Below are positions 32,982 through 37,288 of a DNA stretch of 37,288 bases, piece by piece. This stretch comes from Bacteroidales bacterium (GTDB lineage: Bacteria; Bacteroidota; Bacteroidia; Bacteroidales; UBA4181), in the NCBI GenBank assembly GCA_031275285.1, contig JAISOY010000200.1, positions 1 through 37,288 on the forward strand. The letters run 5' to 3'. Position numbers and translations under genes: made by a program. The notes under the pieces are model-generated. The model was not told the origin of the DNA. It ran no database searches and saw only the letters and a program-made list of their open reading frames with translations. Positions within the stretch are counted from its first letter, which is position 1; each line of letters opens with the position of its first letter.

Positions 32982-34949
32982 ATGATGAAATCAATTATAA
33001 AATATTGTATTTGCTTGCTTTGTTGCATATCGATAGCGTCATGCGATTATTTGGATGTAGTGCCCGATGCAATACCGACATTAGACGATGCTTTTGCCGA
33101 CCGCTACACTGCAGAAAAATACCTGGCGACCTGTTACTCAGGAATGCCTAAGGCAGCAGGATGGAATGAAAATCCTGCATTTCTCGGTTCCATGGAACTC
33201 ATTATGAATACTAATTACCGTACAGATGGAGGAATGCGTTTTGCACTGGGAGAAAATAACGCGACATCACCCGTCATCAATTACTGGGGAAATGAAAGCG
33301 GGAATGTGATCTCATTGTACGCCGGTATCCGTGAATGCAACACCTTTCTGGATAATATCGGAAGTGTACAGGACCTGAAAAGTGAAGAGAAAAACCGGAT
33401 GATTGCCGAAGTAAAACTACTTAAGGCATGGATGCATTTCTACCTGATTACCTATTACGGCCCAATTTGTCCGTTAAGGGAAAGCCTTCCGGTAAATACT
33501 TCTACTCAGGGAATCAGGGTATATCGTGAAAAGATTGATGATTGCTTTGCCTATGTTCTTGAATTACTCGAAGAAGTGATCAACAGCAATGCATTACCCG
33601 ACCGGATCACCAATCGTACGTCGGAACTGGGACGCTTCACACAATCGGTGCCTTATGCTCTGAAGGCAAAAGTGCTAACCTACTGGGCCAGCGACCTGTT
33701 CAACGGGAATACGGATTACAGTTCATTTAAAGACCACCTCGGTGAACCTTTTTTCAATCAGGTGAAAGATAATACACGCTGGGATAAAGCAGCCGAGGCC
33801 TGTAAAAAAGCAGTGGAAGTATGTCTGGCCAATGGTATCCGCCTGTATCAGACATCCGATTACCTGCAAACAAAGGAGATGTCGGATACAACCTTGTTGA
33901 TCAATACACTCAGAAGTTCGGTCAGCGAGCAATTGAACCTGAATGTTGAACTGATTTATGGAAATACATCTTATCCCTGCGGATTGAACGTTCAGCGGCA
34001 TTGTATTCCCCGTTTTGAAGCCGGTTCAGCAGCAAACGCTACCAGCAGGTTGAGTGTTCCACTTCAGGTAGTCGACCTGTTTTATTCAAATAATGGCCTT
34101 CCTCTGGACGAGGATAAAGACTGGATGGATGGAGATAAGTACAATACCCGCTTTGAGACCTTACGTACCGGCGACGACTCACATCGGTTTGTCATCCAAC
34201 CCGGTGAAATAACTTCGGCAGTTAATTTCGACAGGGAACTGCGTTTTTATGCGGCTCTGGGTTTCGATCGCGGTAAATGGTACGGCAACCATTATAACAA
34301 CGAGCCGAATGATGATGCCGAATCTTTTTATCCTAGAGCCCGGTATGCTGAGTTTTCCAATAGGGCATCCACTGAAGAATACAGCGCTACCGGATATTGG
34401 GCGAAAAAATTAGTTGCCATGAATACACGGTGGCGTGATGCCAATGAACTTACCTATGTAAGTTATCCTTATCCGGACATCCGTTTTGCCGATCTGTTGT
34501 TGCTTACGGCAGAAGCTATAAATGAAGCTACTTTGGGTGACGACAATGCTACGGTTAATGCGGAATTATATACCTATATTGATATGGTCCGTACACGGGC
34601 CGGATTAAAAGGTGTTGTTGAAAGCTGGAACGATTATGCTATTGCCGATAAACGGAGCAAACCGTCCACCAAAGGTGGCATGAGGGAGATCATCCGGCGC
34701 GAACGGAAAGTGGAGTTGGCACTGGAAGGGCAGGATTACTGGGACAGGAAACGGTGGAAAACGGCGCATAGGGAACTGAACCGTAATATACAGGGATGGA
34801 ATGTTACAGTAGAGGATGCTAATCCGAATGCCTATTATAAGCCGGTTACTGTTTATACGCAAAGGTTTACCGTACGAGATTACTTTGCCCCCATTCCCGA
34901 GGAAGATCTGACCAATAATCCGCAATTGGTACAAAATCCCGGATGGTAA
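32982..34949 (+). CDS. SusD/RagB-type outer-membrane lipoprotein
   Basis: A 655-residue glycan-binding lid of the SusC transporter. The start at 32982 (MMKSIIKYCICLLCCISIAS then Cys21) gives a standard lipoprotein signal, followed by the family opening CDYLDVVPD. SusD helices are seen at LKAWMHFYLITYYG and RFADLLLLTAEAINEA. The C-terminal family region includes EIIRRERKVELALEGQDYWD and the closing DLTNNPQLVQNPGW. An in-frame ATG at 32943 would place 13 extra polar residues before the signal and was rejected. The binding specificity cannot be read from sequence. The next lipoprotein starts 27 bp downstream. Confidence 0.95.
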   Translation: MMKSIIKYCICLLCCISIASCDYLDVVPDAIPTLDDAFADRYTAEKYLATCYSGMPKAAGWNENPAFLGSMELIMNTNYRTDGGMRFALGENNATSPVINYWGNESGNVISLYAGIRECNTFLDNIGSVQDLKSEEKNRMIAEVKLLKAWMHFYLITYYGPICPLRESLPVNTSTQGIRVYREKIDDCFAYVLELLEEVINSNALPDRITNRTSELGRFTQSVPYALKAKVLTYWASDLFNGNTDYSSFKDHLGEPFFNQVKDNTRWDKAAEACKKAVEVCLANGIRLYQTSDYLQTKEMSDTTLLINTLRSSVSEQLNLNVELIYGNTSYPCGLNVQRHCIPRFEAGSAANATSRLSVPLQVVDLFYSNNGLPLDEDKDWMDGDKYNTRFETLRTGDDSHRFVIQPGEITSAVNFDRELRFYAALGFDRGKWYGNHYNNEPNDDAESFYPRARYAEFSNRASTEEYSATGYWAKKLVAMNTRWRDANELTYVSYPYPDIRFADLLLLTAEAINEATLGDDNATVNAELYTYIDMVRTRAGLKGVVESWNDYAIADKRSKPSTKGGMREIIRRERKVELALEGQDYWDRKRWKTAHRELNRNIQGWNVTVEDANPNAYYKPVTVYTQRFTVRDYFAPIPEEDLTNNPQLVQNPGW

Positions 34950-34976
34950 TATTTAAAACCTCAAAAACGAAATAAT

Positions 34977-36173
34977 ATGAAAACAAGAATATTATATATT
35001 GCCAGTTTAATGTTTCTGTTTCTTTCCTGTACGGAAAAAAAACTGGACCCGATTAATTCTTCGACCGGAAAACCGGCACCGGTATCCGATGTACAGGCAG
35101 AGCCGATTCCAGGCGGAGCGTTGGTATCTTTTACAGTACCGCAGGATGACAATGTATTGTCCGTAAAAGCCATATATACTTTGACCAACGGAACACAACG
35201 GGAAGCGATAACGTCTTTTTACGGAAACAATCTGAAAATAGAGGGATATAATGATGTTTCGGAACACGAAGCATTGTTATATACCGTCAGTCGTGCTCAG
35301 GAACTGTCCGAACCGGTATCCGTAAAATTCACGCCGCAGGAATCACCTTTAAGCAGAGCTGCCGCATCGGTAAGCATCTCCAGTGATTTTGGAGGAGCTT
35401 ATTTTTCGTGGAAAAATGACGATAAAGTATTGCTTACGGTTGAGATGCTGGCTGCAGCTGATAACGGAGAAATGCAAACAGCCAGGATCGTAACGTCCAC
35501 GCTTGATTCGGCTTTCTTTAGCATTCGTGGTTACGATCCGACACCCAGAAAATTCGGCATTGTTTTTACGGATAACTGGGACAATGTTTCGGACACCATT
35601 TATCCTACAGACGGTACCATTACGCCCTGGCTTGAGTCTAAGTTTGACAAAAAGCTTTGGTCTGTATACAAAATTAATGGCAATTATCTTTCAGGTGATG
35701 CAACATTTGTTAACTGGGAAGGTAGGGATGAGTATATGTTTGATGACAATATAGATACATACGGACACAGTTATTCCGGATCACTTCCCGTCAGCATTAC
35801 CATAGACATCGGTAAAGAATCAAGATTGAGCCGTGTGCTTTTCTTCCAGCGATTGTATAATAACCTCTATTACCTTTGGGGAAATCCCAGACGGATTATT
35901 GTTTATGGACGCAAAGATGCACCGGCAACGGGCAACTGGGATGAATGGACGGAACTGATAGATTATACCATGGAAAAACCTTCGGGAACCAGCGATGATT
36001 TTACTGTTAATACGGATGAGGATATTACCGCTGCTTTGAACGGGCATGAGATATCTTTCCCGATATCATCCGACACTTATCGGTATCTCCGGTTCAGGTT
36101 TATGACCTCCTGGGAAAACAGGCCTTATGTGCATCCTGCGGAAATAACCCTGTATGGGGAATATGCCGAATAG
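34977..36173 (+). CDS. surface lipoprotein, DUF4959/DUF5000-like with discoidin-type end
   Basis: A 398-residue lipoprotein (MKTRILYIASLMFLFLS, Cys18). The N-terminal third resembles DUF4959 (PAPVSDVQAEPIPGGALVSF, a fibronectin-like pattern). The centre fits the DUF5126-like beta region. The C-terminal about 170 residues resemble DUF5000/F5-8 type C (MFDDNIDTYGHS, VSITIDIGKESRLSRVLFFQ, YVHPAEITLYGEY), a carbohydrate-binding jelly-roll. Proteins of this layout often follow susCD and are thought to be surface glycan-binding proteins. It starts 27 bp after susD and precedes a second lipoprotein by 26 bp, so all are probably in one operon. The family names rest on recognition, not on a search. 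Confidence 0.8.
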   Translation: MKTRILYIASLMFLFLSCTEKKLDPINSSTGKPAPVSDVQAEPIPGGALVSFTVPQDDNVLSVKAIYTLTNGTQREAITSFYGNNLKIEGYNDVSEHEALLYTVSRAQELSEPVSVKFTPQESPLSRAAASVSISSDFGGAYFSWKNDDKVLLTVEMLAAADNGEMQTARIVTSTLDSAFFSIRGYDPTPRKFGIVFTDNWDNVSDTIYPTDGTITPWLESKFDKKLWSVYKINGNYLSGDATFVNWEGRDEYMFDDNIDTYGHSYSGSLPVSITIDIGKESRLSRVLFFQRLYNNLYYLWGNPRRIIVYGRKDAPATGNWDEWTELIDYTMEKPSGTSDDFTVNTDEDITAALNGHEISFPISSDTYRYLRFRFMTSWENRPYVHPAEITLYGEYAE

Positions 36174-36199
36174 TTTAACCATTTAAATGAATAACATAA

Positions 36200-37288
36200 A
36201 TGAAAGGAATAAAATATTTTAGTACGTTGATCATTATCATGTCTATGTTCGCATCTTGCGATGACATGATGGATGTTCATAAAGAATATATTGAAGGCGG
36301 AGAAATCGTATATGCGCCGAATCTGGATTCGCTTTGCTTTTATGCGGGACACAACAAGGTATATTTCAAATTCTGGACCTTCAATGCCGTAAATGTGGGA
36401 AGTATTGACCTGTACTGGGATGAGGATTCGTTGATCATTCCCGTAACTCCTTCTTCCGGTTTGGATAGCATCATGGTGGAAGTACCCTGTACCGAAGAAA
36501 AATCGTATACTTTTACAGTCCGGACAACAGATGTTTTCGGGAATCATTCGTTGTGGAATACCGGTTTTGCCAATTCATACGGTGATTTTTTCCAACAATC
36601 GTTGTCAAACCGCTCTGTCAAAGGATTTGAATTGGTCGGAAGCGACGGACAGATATCCTGGTTTCCTTCGGCAAGTAATCTTGTCCGTAGCGAGGTGCGT
36701 TATACGGATACCAATCAGCAAGAACAAATTGTGAAAGTACCTGCCGATCAGTTGGTCACTCAATGTCCCGGACTAACAAGTAATCGTTTTGAGGTGCAAT
36801 CTTTCTTCCTGCCGGAAACAAATGCAGTAGATACCTTTGTTGTCACCTGGGAACAAGTGAATCCGTTATATAAATACTCACGAGCCGGATGGAGTGTTAA
36901 ATACTGCAATTCTTGGCAAGGGATGCCATCGCTTACCACAGCAAATGAAATGCCTCCATGTATTTTCGATAACAACTTCGCTACATTCTGGCATTCGAGA
37001 TATACTACTTTAACTGCAGGCTATAATCCGGCCTATCCTGACATTACCAGAGATCCGCCCCCCTTTACAATAGTCATAGATATGGGGGAACCGATGGAAA
37101 TCATACAGGTTGACCTTTACCGGCGGTTAAATAATAATAATACACAAACAGTGATTGTATACGCACCTACTGTAGAAGACAACCTTCTTACACAGGAGGA
37201 TATCGAATGGCTGGGAAATACTCCGGTATCGTATACCAATCACACATTCTTCAAAAATTATTATTATGCAGGGGTGGAGAACAGTAAC
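36200..37288 (+). CDS. DUF4998-like surface lipoprotein (3' end outside the window)
   Basis: An open frame of 363 codons runs from the ATG at 36200 to the last base without a stop, so the gene is incomplete. It starts with a lipoprotein signal (MKGIKYFSTLIIIMSMFAS, Cys20), followed by DDMMDVHKEYIEGGEIVYAP, which is typical of DUF4998 proteins. A repeated fibronectin-like region follows. From about residue 250 a discoidin-like pattern begins (CIFDNNFATFWHS, FTIVIDMGEPMEIIQVDLYR), similar to the end of the preceding lipoprotein. It is most likely a second surface glycan-binding lipoprotein of the susCD operon. Glycoside hydrolases, if any, would lie further to the right, outside the window. Confidence 0.8.
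   Translation, partial: MKGIKYFSTLIIIMSMFASCDDMMDVHKEYIEGGEIVYAPNLDSLCFYAGHNKVYFKFWTFNAVNVGSIDLYWDEDSLIIPVTPSSGLDSIMVEVPCTEEKSYTFTVRTTDVFGNHSLWNTGFANSYGDFFQQSLSNRSVKGFELVGSDGQISWFPSASNLVRSEVRYTDTNQQEQIVKVPADQLVTQCPGLTSNRFEVQSFFLPETNAVDTFVVTWEQVNPLYKYSRAGWSVKYCNSWQGMPSLTTANEMPPCIFDNNFATFWHSRYTTLTAGYNPAYPDITRDPPPFTIVIDMGEPMEIIQVDLYRRLNNNNTQTVIVYAPTVEDNLLTQEDIEWLGNTPVSYTNHTFFKNYYYAGVENSN

Overview
The window comes from a Bacteroidota genome, most probably order Bacteroidales. The evidence is a SusC/SusD pair preceded by an ECF sigma factor and a FecR anti-sigma factor, a type 9 secretion (T9SS) C-terminal sorting domain, lipoproteins in the DUF4959/DUF5000 and DUF4998 styles, promoter elements of the Bacteroides TAnnTTTG type, and almost no strong Shine-Dalgarno sites. 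Genus cannot be fixed from the sequence alone.

Left block (1-8943, minus strand, visibly more GC-rich than the rest): a secreted beta-helix protein with a T9SS sorting tail is followed 9 bp later by a giant mosaic RHS/YD-repeat protein. The RHS protein carries the same kind of beta-helix head, then two PPC-like domains, an SpvB/TcdB-type region, FG-GAP/VCBS repeats and YD repeats. Its frame is cut by one in-frame TAA (223-225) inside the RHS-associated core, and the conserved core continues in the same frame to the window edge.

Middle block (9380-26596): mostly ordinary genes. They are an alpha/beta hydrolase and a secreted ThuA-like protein; an interspersed-repeat-like patch; a GH29 alpha-L-fucosidase running into truA; an orphan HPt + STAS pair; purN; fabI; a membrane-anchored SGNH-hydrolase-like protein; a 1028-aa protein with two FAD modules and a Tat-like leader; then a minus-strand group made of a TPR protein, a double class II aldolase-fold protein, a small secreted HExxH protein and a cysteate-synthase-like PLP enzyme. 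The last of these suggests sulfonolipid (capnine-type) or another cysteate-derived metabolism.

Right block (26870-37288, plus strand): a small cysteine-containing protein, then a regulated glycan-uptake locus in the order ECF sigma factor, FecR anti-sigma, SusC with an N-terminal STN signalling domain, SusD, and two surface lipoproteins; the last runs off the window. Ligand sensing by SusC, relay through FecR and release of the sigma factor is the expected circuit. Two less routine signals sit here. One is an ECF-like promoter (GTGTCCAC, 16-nt T-rich spacer, CGTC) just before fecR. The other is a strong minus-strand terminator with a plausible minus-strand promoter opposite the susC leader, which together predict a short cis-antisense RNA of the DonS type. 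No CRISPR array, tRNA, rRNA or transposase was seen.
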